The notes under the pieces: generated by a model
What the model was told of the DNA's origin: nothing
Seen by the model: only the letters and a program-made list of their open reading frames with translations
Databases searched by the model: none
Virus record (IMG/VR): IMGVR_UViG_3300022227_000002
Coordinates: 40,730 to 104,729 of that record
Length of the DNA: 64,000 nt
Direction: 5' to 3' (one strand)
Source: a virus
In this document: positions 27,604-35,228 of the stretch, in pieces
Layout of the letters: each line of letters opens with the position of its first letter
How positions within the stretch are numbered: position 1 is the first letter of the stretch
Program-made: the position numbers and the translations under genes

Positions 27604-28288
27604 CAACGATTACGAATATTATTATAATCAAGTTCCGGGTAAAGGACAATGTAGAAATAATTTAGTTTACACTAGTTTAATAAACAGACATAAAACTGAA
27701 TTTGTACAGTGGTTTTTTAATGATACATTTTATCATAATGGACATAACCAAGTAATGGATACAGAATTAATGAATGAAAAATGGTTAAGAGAAACGAATA
27801 TGTTATTAAAAATGCATAGTAAGTATCCTCAACATATACCATCAATACTTGATATAGATTATGCAAATAAAAAAATTCATTTAGGTATAGAAGGTGTAGA
27901 TTTTTGGGAACAAAGTCATAATAAAACATATGAAGATGTATTGCCTAATTGGAAAGAACAAATGTTAGAAATAATTCAAGCACATAAAGATATTGGTATG
28001 TACAAGTATAGTCTTCATCCTAGCAGTTATTTTGTAGTAGAAGGTAAACTTAAATCTATTAATTATTTTTTTAGTTATATGGTTCACGAACCTAAAATTA
28101 CTGTTAAAGATCATTTAAGTCATATATCAAATGACAGAAAAGTAATAGTATATGAACAAATGAAAGCCATGAATATAAACGTTAATACTCCAGTATCCTT
28201 TGATAAAGCTCAACTATTATGCTTTGAAAGTTTTCGTAATAACTATCCTGATGACTTTATTAATCAAGCAATAAGTATCTATAAATAA
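27596..28288 (+). CDS. Kinase-fold-like protein B, 230 aa
   Basis: Paralogue of the gene at 24919: LRETNMLLKMHSKYP, HIPSILDIDY, then NWKEQMLEIIQAHKDIGMYK and YSLHPSSYFVVEGKLKSINYF. The catalytic-loop and DFG-like positions are degenerate, more so than in protein A. Two diverged kinase-fold copies in one island, each near a redox or radical enzyme, suggest a scaffold or substrate-binding role. Function is inferred only from the fold pattern. Confidence 0.4.
   Translation: MINNDYEYYYNQVPGKGQCRNNLVYTSLINRHKTEFVQWFFNDTFYHNGHNQVMDTELMNEKWLRETNMLLKMHSKYPQHIPSILDIDYANKKIHLGIEGVDFWEQSHNKTYEDVLPNWKEQMLEIIQAHKDIGMYKYSLHPSSYFVVEGKLKSINYFFSYMVHEPKITVKDHLSHISNDRKVIVYEQMKAMNINVNTPVSFDKAQLLCFESFRNNYPDDFINQAISIYK
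28280..28287 (+). promoter_or_regulatory. T4-late-type box TATAAATA
   Basis: A perfect TATAAATA lies five bases before the ATG of radical SAM 7 and includes the stop codon of the preceding gene. At T4-late spacing the transcript would begin at the ATG. Chance overlap with a Tyr-Lys-stop ending is possible. Confidence 0.35.
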
Positions 28289-28292
28289 TTAT

Positions 28293-29444
28293 ATGAACGA
28301 TACAAAGACATTAAGTTTATGTCATATTTGCTATAAACATATACCAGCTGAACGTATTACTAAAAATAATGCAGTTTATCTTATTAAAACGTGCCCTGAA
28401 CACGGTCGTATGGAGTATAAGGTAGAGCATGATGTTGAATTTTACAATAATTTAGAATATGATAGAGAAGGTTATAGTATACCGCAAGGTATCCTGATTG
28501 AAGTAACCGATCGTTGTAATTTAAATTGTCCTCATTGTTATCATGAACCAGATAATAAAGTAGTAGACAGGTCTATTAATTCAATTTTAAAACAAATAGA
28601 AGAAAATGTACATCCTAGAACAGGTGCTGTAATACTTGCAGGTGCAGAACCTACAGTACGTAAAGATTTACCAGAATTAGTTGAAGCTATTTGTAAACAA
28701 ATAAAAGATTTAAACAGAGATCACCAGGATGTTTGTATTTTAACTAATGGTGTTAAACTTTCTGATAGAGCTTGGGTTAAAAGAATTGCAAAAGCAGGTG
28801 CTCGAATGGTTATGATAGGATTAAATCATCCTAGTTACCAAGGCAAAACAGTACATAGAAAACAATTAGAAGGTATTGATAATTGTATTGCAGAAGGTAT
28901 ATTTGTTTATTACATAGGATATACATTAGGAAGTTTGGATCAAATGGAAGATGTATTAGAAGAAATTCAAAGTTTAGGATACAAAAGTTGGCAATATAGA
29001 ATTAGAGCAGGTTCGGATATAGGTAGAAGTCCTGATGAACCAAGATTCTTTTTAAGTGACCACGTAAAACTTATTAAAAGTATTTGTGATAAAAAAGGTT
29101 GGAGTTGGGAAAAGAAACCTGCTGATGATAATTTATATCATTACATGGTTAATATTAATGGTATTAGTCATAGAATTATTCAATGGAGTGATCCTAAAAC
29201 TATAGATATGGAACAATTAATGTGTGGTCCTTGGTGTAATTTTGTTCCATTAAAACCTGTAACTAACTTTTTACATCAAATAATGTTGCGTGATGCTAAC
29301 GTTAATAATGGAAAACCGTTATTTGATACTGTACCTGAACGTTATATGTTTAAACCAGACACTGTGGATTATAAAGTAACTGAATGGACGTATAAAAGTT
29401 GGGATGATTATAAAATTAAACAATCTAACCTAGTTAATCTGTAA
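28293..29444 (+). CDS. Radical SAM enzyme 7, MJ0619/Tes-like
   Basis: 383 residues. The N-terminus has CHIC (10-13) and KTCPEHG (Cys34, His37), the zinc-ribbon-like element seen at the start of the archaeal MJ0619 family, which includes tetraether lipid synthase. The core has CNLNCPHC at 75-82, and the usual GGEP is GAEP (LAGAEPTVRKDL). These features set it apart from the other six radical SAM enzymes. MJ0619-family members modify lipids or methylate unactivated carbon; whether this one does is unknown. Its end overlaps the convergent SDR 2 by 11 bases. Confidence 0.75.
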   Translation: MNDTKTLSLCHICYKHIPAERITKNNAVYLIKTCPEHGRMEYKVEHDVEFYNNLEYDREGYSIPQGILIEVTDRCNLNCPHCYHEPDNKVVDRSINSILKQIEENVHPRTGAVILAGAEPTVRKDLPELVEAICKQIKDLNRDHQDVCILTNGVKLSDRAWVKRIAKAGARMVMIGLNHPSYQGKTVHRKQLEGIDNCIAEGIFVYYIGYTLGSLDQMEDVLEEIQSLGYKSWQYRIRAGSDIGRSPDEPRFFLSDHVKLIKSICDKKGWSWEKKPADDNLYHYMVNINGISHRIIQWSDPKTIDMEQLMCGPWCNFVPLKPVTNFLHQIMLRDANVNNGKPLFDTVPERYMFKPDTVDYKVTEWTYKSWDDYKIKQSNLVNL

Positions 29445-29907
29445 CATTATAAGTTATTGATATTACCGTAGGACTTTTAATCCAAAAATCAATTGTTTTT
29501 AAAATTGTTTCACTATCTTTATAAGAACTACTACTAATTTTTAATAATAGCAAATCTGCATTATCAGGCATTTTCCTTGATGCTAGTATTAAAAATTCTT
29601 TTTCTAATAATTTTTTTTGAAAAGCATATTCTGGATCTGGGGTATTATTATCGTCATTATCAGTAATAACTGATCCACATACTATCATTTTTTTAACTTT
29701 AGTATGTAAGTCTTTTAAAAGATTTAGTTGTAAATGAGGATTAGGATTAGCATTGTTTATAAACAAATCACAACCTTCTGATTCTTTTACAATTTTTTCG
29801 TAATCATAACCCGAATCAAATCCCTTAACATTGTGATTTTTTGATTTATAATAGACGTATAATTTCTTACCAAGCCCTTTTGAGTGGCCCGTTATTCGGA
29901 TTTTCAT
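29434..29907 (-). CDS. Short-chain dehydrogenase/reductase-like protein 2
   Basis: 157 residues, short for the family. ITGHSKGLGKK is the NAD(P)-binding motif, LFINNANP the NNAG equivalent, and YAFQK fits YxxxK. It lies directly upstream of the minus-strand fibre gene and convergent to radical SAM 7. The shared ITGH start with the genes at 26367 and 35229 points to duplication. The small size suggests a minimal or partly degraded enzyme. Confidence 0.55.
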   Translation of the reverse strand: MKIRITGHSKGLGKKLYVYYKSKNHNVKGFDSGYDYEKIVKESEGCDLFINNANPNPHLQLNLLKDLHTKVKKMIVCGSVITDNDDNNTPDPEYAFQKKLLEKEFLILASRKMPDNADLLLLKISSSSYKDSETILKTIDFWIKSPTVISITYNVTD

Positions 29908-29916
29908 TTTAGATTA

Positions 29917-31041
29917 TTAATTTAAATCGACCCAACTTGCGCCAGTGTACCCTTGGAATTTTGTACCTGTTGTATTAAACACTACCATACCAGCCGCCGG
30001 TGTTGCTATTGCGGCATCTCTTGCGGCGTTGTCGGCATATACTTTAAGTTGAACTGGACCATCTACATCTAATGTACCAGCAGGACCAGTTGGATTTCCT
30101 TTGTTAATTCCTAATCTACCTAAGTAATCAAATGCTAATATTTTTTCTGTAGAACCATTGTCTGGTGTAGTAACCATTATAATTTTACCTGGAACTTGTC
30201 CAGCACCTACAGTAGCATTTGCATCATTTTCTACTGCATATGATATAAAAGCAGATCGTCTATAAGCAGTACCATCGTGACCATTTGCAAGATTAGTGAA
30301 TAATATATCTCCTTTTTGTACTACTTGTGGAGATAATAAAGAATTTCTTGAAGAGAGATATTCAATACAATTTGAAGTTGTAGCAGTAACTCCAGCTGTA
30401 AAAATTTTATAAGCTGATAAAGTTGTAGTAGGACTGTATTGTTCTATTCCAATACCTGTTGCAGAATCAGTTCTGCTTACTTTTAATACTGTTTGGGCAT
30501 TAATTAACTCAAGTGAATTTTCATTCAATACAATGTCACCGTTAGTAATAACATTTGCATTACCATCTATTCTTAAAGTACTATCGTTAGCAAATACAGA
30601 ACCATGTATATCACCGGTTACTGCACCTGTAACGTTACCAATAACTGGACCAGTATGTGTACCACCAGCACTATTACCAGTTAAATCACCTGTAACGTTT
30701 CCTGAAAGATTTCCGTTAAATGTTGTTGCAGATATTGAAGAAAAACCAGCACCAACTCCACCTGTTATTGAAGCTGTACCGTCATTAAATTTTACGCCGA
30801 AAATTTCTTTCCATAATTTAGCGGCTGTACCTATGTCTCTAGTGTTAGTTGTATCTGGAATGAAGTCTGCCGCAACGTTATTGTATTGTGATGCGACAGT
30901 AGTATCTACTGCATTACCACCTACTGTTGAAGCATCTCCTACATATAACTTTTTAGTATCTGTAGTATAGATTATTTCACCTTCAGCGGGTGTAATACCG
31001 CTTCTTTGAGTGTCTGTTCCTCTTCGTACTTGAAAAGCCAT
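29917..31041 (-). CDS. Tail fibre / tropism-type virion protein
   Basis: 374 residues. The N-terminus (QVRRGTDTQRSGITPAEGE, then IIYTTDTKKLYVGD) is a module found at the start of many phage fibre and receptor-binding proteins, including Mtd-like ones. The body is Gly/Thr-rich beta repeat (NLSGNVTGDLTGNSAGG). The C-terminus ends FQGYTGASWVDL, a common fibre ending. The ribosome-binding site is AAGGAG. Being on the far side of the island from the other fibre genes, it supports insertion of the island into a fibre locus. Confidence 0.75.
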   Translation of the reverse strand: MAFQVRRGTDTQRSGITPAEGEIIYTTDTKKLYVGDASTVGGNAVDTTVASQYNNVAADFIPDTTNTRDIGTAAKLWKEIFGVKFNDGTASITGGVGAGFSSISATTFNGNLSGNVTGDLTGNSAGGTHTGPVIGNVTGAVTGDIHGSVFANDSTLRIDGNANVITNGDIVLNENSLELINAQTVLKVSRTDSATGIGIEQYSPTTTLSAYKIFTAGVTATTSNCIEYLSSRNSLLSPQVVQKGDILFTNLANGHDGTAYRRSAFISYAVENDANATVGAGQVPGKIIMVTTPDNGSTEKILAFDYLGRLGINKGNPTGPAGTLDVDGPVQLKVYADNAARDAAIATPAAGMVVFNTTGTKFQGYTGASWVDLN

Positions 31042-31062
31042 TTTAAATGCTACTCCTTAATA

Positions 31063-31104
31063 TACCTATGTTTGTAACAGTATTTATGATATTTATCATA
31101 GGTA
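31063..31104 (-). promoter_or_regulatory. Tandem late-promoter-like boxes inside an inverted repeat
   Basis: On the minus strand GATAAATA (31097-31090) and CATAAATA (31088-31081) stand in tandem upstream of the fibre gene. They are enclosed by TACCTATG (31063-31070) and CATAGGTA (31097-31104), perfect 8-bp arms. Each box differs by one base from the T4 late consensus. Confidence 0.45.
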
Positions 31105-31122
31105 CGGTATTACAGGACTTTG

Positions 31123-31452
31123 CTATTTGTTCTTTTTTATGAACTTATGGGTGCGTTTTTGGATGTCTTTTTTAATCTTTTGCGTATCTAGACTAAAATC
31201 CACATTTTTTATGGCCCCTGCATAGGTTCTAAATATGTCCTGTAAGGTGTTTTCTAAGTCAGCATGGGTGAAATTTTTTCTACTAGGTTTAAGCCTAATA
31301 TCCCAATTTTTACCGTCTTTAAACATTACCTTTATACCTATTAGATATTGTATAGGTATAGTTTGTACATCTAAATCGGAAAAAACTTCAGGCCAATGGG
31401 CCACAACTTCCTTGGGTAGTTTCTTTTTGTTAAACTTGACCATAACAGACAT
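31123..31452 (-). CDS. Conserved T4-like phage protein, 109 aa
   Basis: A basic protein with Lys-rich ends (MVKFNKKKLPKEVVAHW at the start, KRTHKFIKKNK at the end). The middle (YLIGIKVMFKDGKNWDIRL) is beta-like, and LENTLQDIFRTY is helical. No catalytic motif is seen. It lies in a run of small minus-strand genes conserved in marine T4-like phages; a structural or nucleic-acid-associated role is possible because of the charge. Function unknown. Confidence 0.55.
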   Translation of the reverse strand: MSVMVKFNKKKLPKEVVAHWPEVFSDLDVQTIPIQYLIGIKVMFKDGKNWDIRLKPSRKNFTHADLENTLQDIFRTYAGAIKNVDFSLDTQKIKKDIQKRTHKFIKKNK

Positions 31453-31456
31453 AGTT

Positions 31457-32014
31457 CTATTCTGCTTTTTCGGTCTTGCTTTTCTTAGTAGGCGATAAAG
31501 TTTCAGCTTCTTTTCTTAATCTAGCCGCTTCTTTATATAATCTGTCAGCATCACTTCTCATTTTTGAAGCAATTTGATCATCTGTCATTACTTTTGCTGT
31601 TGGTGTTGCTACATTACTTGTAACACCTTCTTTAACAGATAATTCGTCTATAGATACACCTCTTTGATTAGCAATAATTTTGTTTAACTCGTCCAATGCT
31701 ACAGATGTTGTAGGGTTTGGTGTCATTTCTACTTCGCTTGTAGGCACACTTTGCATATTTGCGAATTTATGAAATTTAGGTAACATTACATCTCCACTAG
31801 AAGTTCTAGTTCTGTTTAAAACTTCATAAAGTTCAAACGCAGTTTGACCTTCATTAGACTCTACAGCTTTTATTAAAGAATCATGATCCTGAGCATTTAA
31901 TTTTGCTGTTTCAATTACTAGTGCAGATTTAGAATCTCCTGGTAATGTTCTGTAAACTACAACAACTTTTGCTTTAGACCCTTTAAGTCTGCCAACGTGT
32001 TTTGTATCAGCCAT
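31457..32014 (-). CDS. Conserved phage protein, 185 aa
   Basis: The first ~100 residues (KAKVVVVYRTLPGDSKSAL, SLIKAVESNEGQTAFELYEVL) form a compact mixed fold. The last ~50 residues are a charged helix or coiled coil (ADRLYKEAARLRKEAETL). The start overlaps the upstream stop by one base (TAATG) and 4 bases separate it from the next gene. I recognise this as a widespread hypothetical protein of marine T4-like phages; function unknown. Confidence 0.6.
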   Translation of the reverse strand: MADTKHVGRLKGSKAKVVVVYRTLPGDSKSALVIETAKLNAQDHDSLIKAVESNEGQTAFELYEVLNRTRTSSGDVMLPKFHKFANMQSVPTSEVEMTPNPTTSVALDELNKIIANQRGVSIDELSVKEGVTSNVATPTAKVMTDDQIASKMRSDADRLYKEAARLRKEAETLSPTKKSKTEKAE

Positions 32015-32337
32015 TATTTTTTTCCTCCTGTTGCAACAGCCGGTTTAGCTGGTGCGGTATCGGAACCTTTCTTTTCAAGATCCTTTTGTTGTGCTTGGAC
32101 TACTTGTAAAAAAGACTCTAACTTATTAAATGTGGCGCCAACAGCCTGCATTTCATTTGCCTTGAATGCTCCTCTTTGGCAAGCCGCATCTATAATAGAT
32201 TTGATAATCCCTAAATCTTGGACAGTCAAATCTGCAGAAGCACCAGGTTGTCCTGCTGGACCTTTTGGACCAACGGTACCTGCTCCTGCTGGTGCGGTTG
32301 TTTGTTTTGCCGCATCTGTTTTTGCTTGTTCAGTCAT
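32014..32337 (-). CDS. Conserved phage protein with short collagen-like tract, 107 aa
   Basis: Residues ~20-35 contain four Gly-X-Y triplets (GPKGPAGQPGAS). A conserved helical segment follows (LGIIKSIIDAACQRGAFKAN, then FNKLESFLQVVQAQQ). The C-terminus is Ala/Lys-rich and disordered. It is coupled to the next gene through TAATG. The helical core is recurrent in marine T4-like phages; the collagen-like insertion is a linker typical of virion proteins. Role unknown. Confidence 0.6.
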   Translation of the reverse strand: MTEQAKTDAAKQTTAPAGAGTVGPKGPAGQPGASADLTVQDLGIIKSIIDAACQRGAFKANEMQAVGATFNKLESFLQVVQAQQKDLEKKGSDTAPAKPAVATGGKK

Positions 32338-32381
32338 ATTAATATGTTTCTCCGTATTGTTTTAATTGTATACAAAGATAT

Positions 32382-32669
32382 TTAATGTTTAGGGAAGTGA
32401 GGGCAACTCAAATTGAATATGCTCATCTCTTTTGGATCTTCAAACCCTACCAAAATAGAATGAATAACTTGATCTGACTTATCAATCTTAATGTGATTAC
32501 CAATATAATATCTGCTTTTTAGATTATCCGAAATCCAATTTTCTACAATTTTTAGATACTCGTGACCTTTCTCAGGTAACTCTTGAAACACCATACCTTT
32601 TGGTTTTTTGGTAAATTTTCTAGCGTCTAAAAAGTTTAATGGATTTGGTATATTGGTTTTTGGAAACAT
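32382..32669 (-). CDS. Conserved phage protein, 95 aa
   Basis: The ATG overlaps the stop of the VWA gene upstream by one base. The protein is small and basic at the N-terminus (LNFLDARKFTKKPKGMVF), with a helix (YLKIVENWISDNLKSRYY) and a beta C-terminus. Translational coupling suggests a link with the MoxR/VWA pair. No domain recognised. Confidence 0.55.
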   Translation of the reverse strand: MFPKTNIPNPLNFLDARKFTKKPKGMVFQELPEKGHEYLKIVENWISDNLKSRYYIGNHIKIDKSDQVIHSILVGFEDPKEMSIFNLSCPHFPKH

Positions 32670-33964
32670 TATGCGTCGTAATGAGATGTAATACCAAAAG
32701 GTGCTTCTTTATTTTTATCATGATGTTCATGAAGAATCCATATTGTATCGCAATAATCAGGATCTCCCCAATCATCCCAAGGATAACCATCTGTGAATAC
32801 TATTAATTTTTTAGGAACAATGTCATTGTCTTTCATATGTCTCCAATTTGCCATAAAGTCTGTACCACCGCCACCTTTAGCATCATAGTCTTCTAGACTA
32901 TTATCATTAGCAGTAAAATCTTGTTCATTATAAACTTTAGTATCAAAAGACCAAATTTTAATATTATAATCTTGATATTGATCCATAATGTTTTGAATTT
33001 CTCCTAAGAAATCTTTTAATTGTCTTTCTTCAATAGAACCTGATGTGTCTATTGCTACACAAATATCTATTGTTTTTTGATAGTCTGTTGCAGGTAAAAT
33101 TATACCTGAATGCCAAGCCTTTCTAGAAGGTCTAGCAAAAGTATAGTCGTTTCTTATAACACTTTGTATTTGTTGTTGTAATACTTGTTTCCAATCCATT
33201 TTAGGATTAGTAAACTGTTTAATCATTCTTTTAACTTCTTCAGGTAAATTATCTGGACCAGCCGCCTGTGCAGATTGCATTATACCTTCTTTAATTTCGT
33301 TTTTAATTTTTTCTTGTTCGTCTTTGCTTATAATAGGTTGTTTACTTTTACCATTTTTATCTTTGTCTTTTTTACCTGCTCCACTTTCAGGACCTTTTTC
33401 CCAATCAATGTGATCATCTAATAGTTTTCCTAATTTGCTTATATCAATTTTTTTAGCATTTTTAAATAGTTCGTCATATACTTGTTCTGATGACCAACCG
33501 TCGTATTTGTGATCTTGAAATATTTGAATGTCTTTAGGTTTTTCTCCTATTCCTTCTCTAACTAAAGTATTATTAACGAGATAGTCTGCCGCAATATTAT
33601 AGAGCATTCTATTTCTATTTTCGTTTCTTTGTAAGTGATTAAAAACACAATGAAGTATTTCGTGTCCTATTACAAATTCAATTTCTTTAGTGCTTAATTT
33701 GTGAAAAAATTCTGTATTATAATATAAATGTTTACCATCAGTAGCCGCCGTAGGACACCACTCATCACACTCTTGGATTTTTAATCTAGTAGCCATATTA
33801 CCAAAGAAAGGATGTCTTAATAGTAAACCAACTCTTGCTACAATAATTTTATCTAAAACTTCAGTTTTTATTTGTCTATACTCGTCGTCTGTACGTTTTA
33901 TAACTGGTGGTTCTTTAATTTTTTTAATTTTAGTTGTTGTTTTTATTTTAGTTTTTAACTGCAT
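32669..33964 (-). CDS. VWA-like protein with HExxH metallopeptidase-type N-terminus
   Basis: 431 residues. FVIGHEILHCVFNH gives an HEILH zinc motif at 101-105, as in the DUF2201 N-terminal domain. CVAIDTSGSIEE near residue 301 is the MIDAS DxSxS motif of a VWA domain that binds a metal and partner proteins. This family acts with MoxR-type AAA+ ATPases, and such an ATPase lies just upstream in the same operon. In cells such pairs work as chaperones for metal insertion or complex assembly; in phages the target is unknown. Confidence 0.8.
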   Translation of the reverse strand: MQLKTKIKTTTKIKKIKEPPVIKRTDDEYRQIKTEVLDKIIVARVGLLLRHPFFGNMATRLKIQECDEWCPTAATDGKHLYYNTEFFHKLSTKEIEFVIGHEILHCVFNHLQRNENRNRMLYNIAADYLVNNTLVREGIGEKPKDIQIFQDHKYDGWSSEQVYDELFKNAKKIDISKLGKLLDDHIDWEKGPESGAGKKDKDKNGKSKQPIISKDEQEKIKNEIKEGIMQSAQAAGPDNLPEEVKRMIKQFTNPKMDWKQVLQQQIQSVIRNDYTFARPSRKAWHSGIILPATDYQKTIDICVAIDTSGSIEERQLKDFLGEIQNIMDQYQDYNIKIWSFDTKVYNEQDFTANDNSLEDYDAKGGGGTDFMANWRHMKDNDIVPKKLIVFTDGYPWDDWGDPDYCDTIWILHEHHDKNKEAPFGITSHYDA

Positions 33965-33978
33965 AATTCCTTTTATGT

Positions 33979-34008
33979 GTTATAGGGTACCCGAAAGCAC
34001 CCTATAAC
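33979..34008 (-). promoter_or_regulatory. Intercistronic hairpin between MoxR and VWA genes
   Basis: GTTATAGGGT and ACCCTATAAC form a perfect 10-bp stem with a 10-base loop in the 51-bp gap. No U-tract follows on either strand, so a simple terminator is unlikely. An mRNA stability or processing element, or partial attenuation between the two genes, fits better. Confidence 0.55.
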
Positions 34009-34015
34009 GAAAACA

Positions 34016-35134
34016 CTAGTCGGCGCTTTGAGCGGCGGTTATGTACTTGCCGTATTTTTCATGGAACTCATCGAAAACTTTGATAGCGTCTGGATCAAAC
34101 GGTAACTGATATTGTGTAAGAGCTAATTTAATACCCATTACAACTAATTCAGTATCAAAATTGTCCATCATAAATCTAAGAAATTTTCCAACTTTGTCGT
34201 TAAACTTCTTATCTTTTTTATCGCAAGCCTCTTTAAGTTCATAACATAAAGAAACCGTTAGGGAGTACATTGCACTGATTTCTTTACTTTTCAACTTCTC
34301 TACTTTACCTTCTAAAATATCAGAAGGGTTAGGAAGTTGTGATGCCACCTTACGGTGAGCCATAAACTTAACTGCAAGTCCTTCGCCTACTGCACCGCTG
34401 ACTAAATCAGTCACAGTGTTTTCATCTAAATCATCTGATAAGAGTTCACTTACAAATGACCAAGATCTCGGAGTAGCAAAAGACCTACTTGAAGATTTCG
34501 GTTCAAAGTCGTATAGGTCTTTTTTGCTAAAAGTCAAATAACCAATTACATCTTTATGGATGTTGTTGTCTACTGCCCATTCAAACCAATCATCAAAAAC
34601 AGGTTTCATTTCTAAGTGAATGAATCTATTTGCTAATGGTGCCGGCATTCTATAAGTGATACCTTTATCTGCTTCTCTATTACCCGCCGCCACTATAACA
34701 ACGTTTTCTGGTAATTCGTAAGTACCTACTTTTCTATTCAATATTAATTGGTAAGCCGCCGCTTGAACACTTGGTGCCGCGGAATTCATTTCGTCTAAAA
34801 ATAGAATAATGTTTTTATATTTTTTAGACATTTTTTGATCTGGTAATTCTGATGGAGATGCCCATTCCATAGATTTTGAATTACTATTAAAGTATGGTAT
34901 ACCTTTAATATCTGTTGGTTCCCATAAACTTAATCTTATATCAATAACATGAGCATTGATAGTTTTTGCAATCTGACGAACAACGTCTGATTTACCAATA
35001 CCCGGACCGCCCCATAAAAAGATTGGTCTTTTGATTTTTAAGGCGTGTAATATACTTGCCTTTGCTTTATTTGGTGATAATTGTCTAGTAGCTAAACTAC
35101 TATCTGCTGATGTGTCTTTGCCTTTACGTGCCAT
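34016..35134 (-). CDS. MoxR-family AAA+ ATPase
   Basis: 372 residues. GGPGIGKSD (42-50) is Walker A and ILFLDEMNSA is Walker B; AAGNREADKG fits sensor 1 and MPAPLANRFIH the following Arg-bearing segment, all typical of MoxR ATPases. It has its own sigma70-like promoter and AAGGAG ribosome-binding site, and is followed by the VWA partner after a hairpin. It is expected to remodel a protein target with the VWA protein. Confidence 0.85.
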   Translation of the reverse strand: MARKGKDTSADSSLATRQLSPNKAKASILHALKIKRPIFLWGGPGIGKSDVVRQIAKTINAHVIDIRLSLWEPTDIKGIPYFNSNSKSMEWASPSELPDQKMSKKYKNIILFLDEMNSAAPSVQAAAYQLILNRKVGTYELPENVVIVAAGNREADKGITYRMPAPLANRFIHLEMKPVFDDWFEWAVDNNIHKDVIGYLTFSKKDLYDFEPKSSSRSFATPRSWSFVSELLSDDLDENTVTDLVSGAVGEGLAVKFMAHRKVASQLPNPSDILEGKVEKLKSKEISAMYSLTVSLCYELKEACDKKDKKFNDKVGKFLRFMMDNFDTELVVMGIKLALTQYQLPFDPDAIKVFDEFHEKYGKYITAAQSAD

Positions 35135-35169
35135 TATGTACTCCTTAAGTTACAATTGGTTTATTATTA

Positions 35170-35198
35170 ATAATAGCACCTTTTGGTAATTAAGTCAA
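35170..35198 (-). promoter_or_regulatory. Sigma70-like promoter for the MoxR operon
   Basis: On the minus strand TTGACT (35198-35193), a 17-bp spacer and TATTAT (35175-35170) lie about 35 bases before the MoxR ATG, in a 94-bp gap. This is a strong match to the host consensus. Confidence 0.7.
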
Positions 35199-35228
35199 AT
35201 GAAAAGAAGCTTAAATGACCCGCATAAA

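Noticed and set aside
30533-30970. 145-aa plus-strand ORF antisense to the fibre gene
   Set aside because: It lies wholly inside a well-supported fibre gene, is Pro/Val/Leu-biased as expected from the antisense of Gly/Thr repeats, and has no upstream signal.
33979-34008. Reading the MoxR/VWA hairpin as a Rho-independent terminator
   Set aside because: No run of T follows on either strand, and the two flanking genes are expected to be co-expressed.
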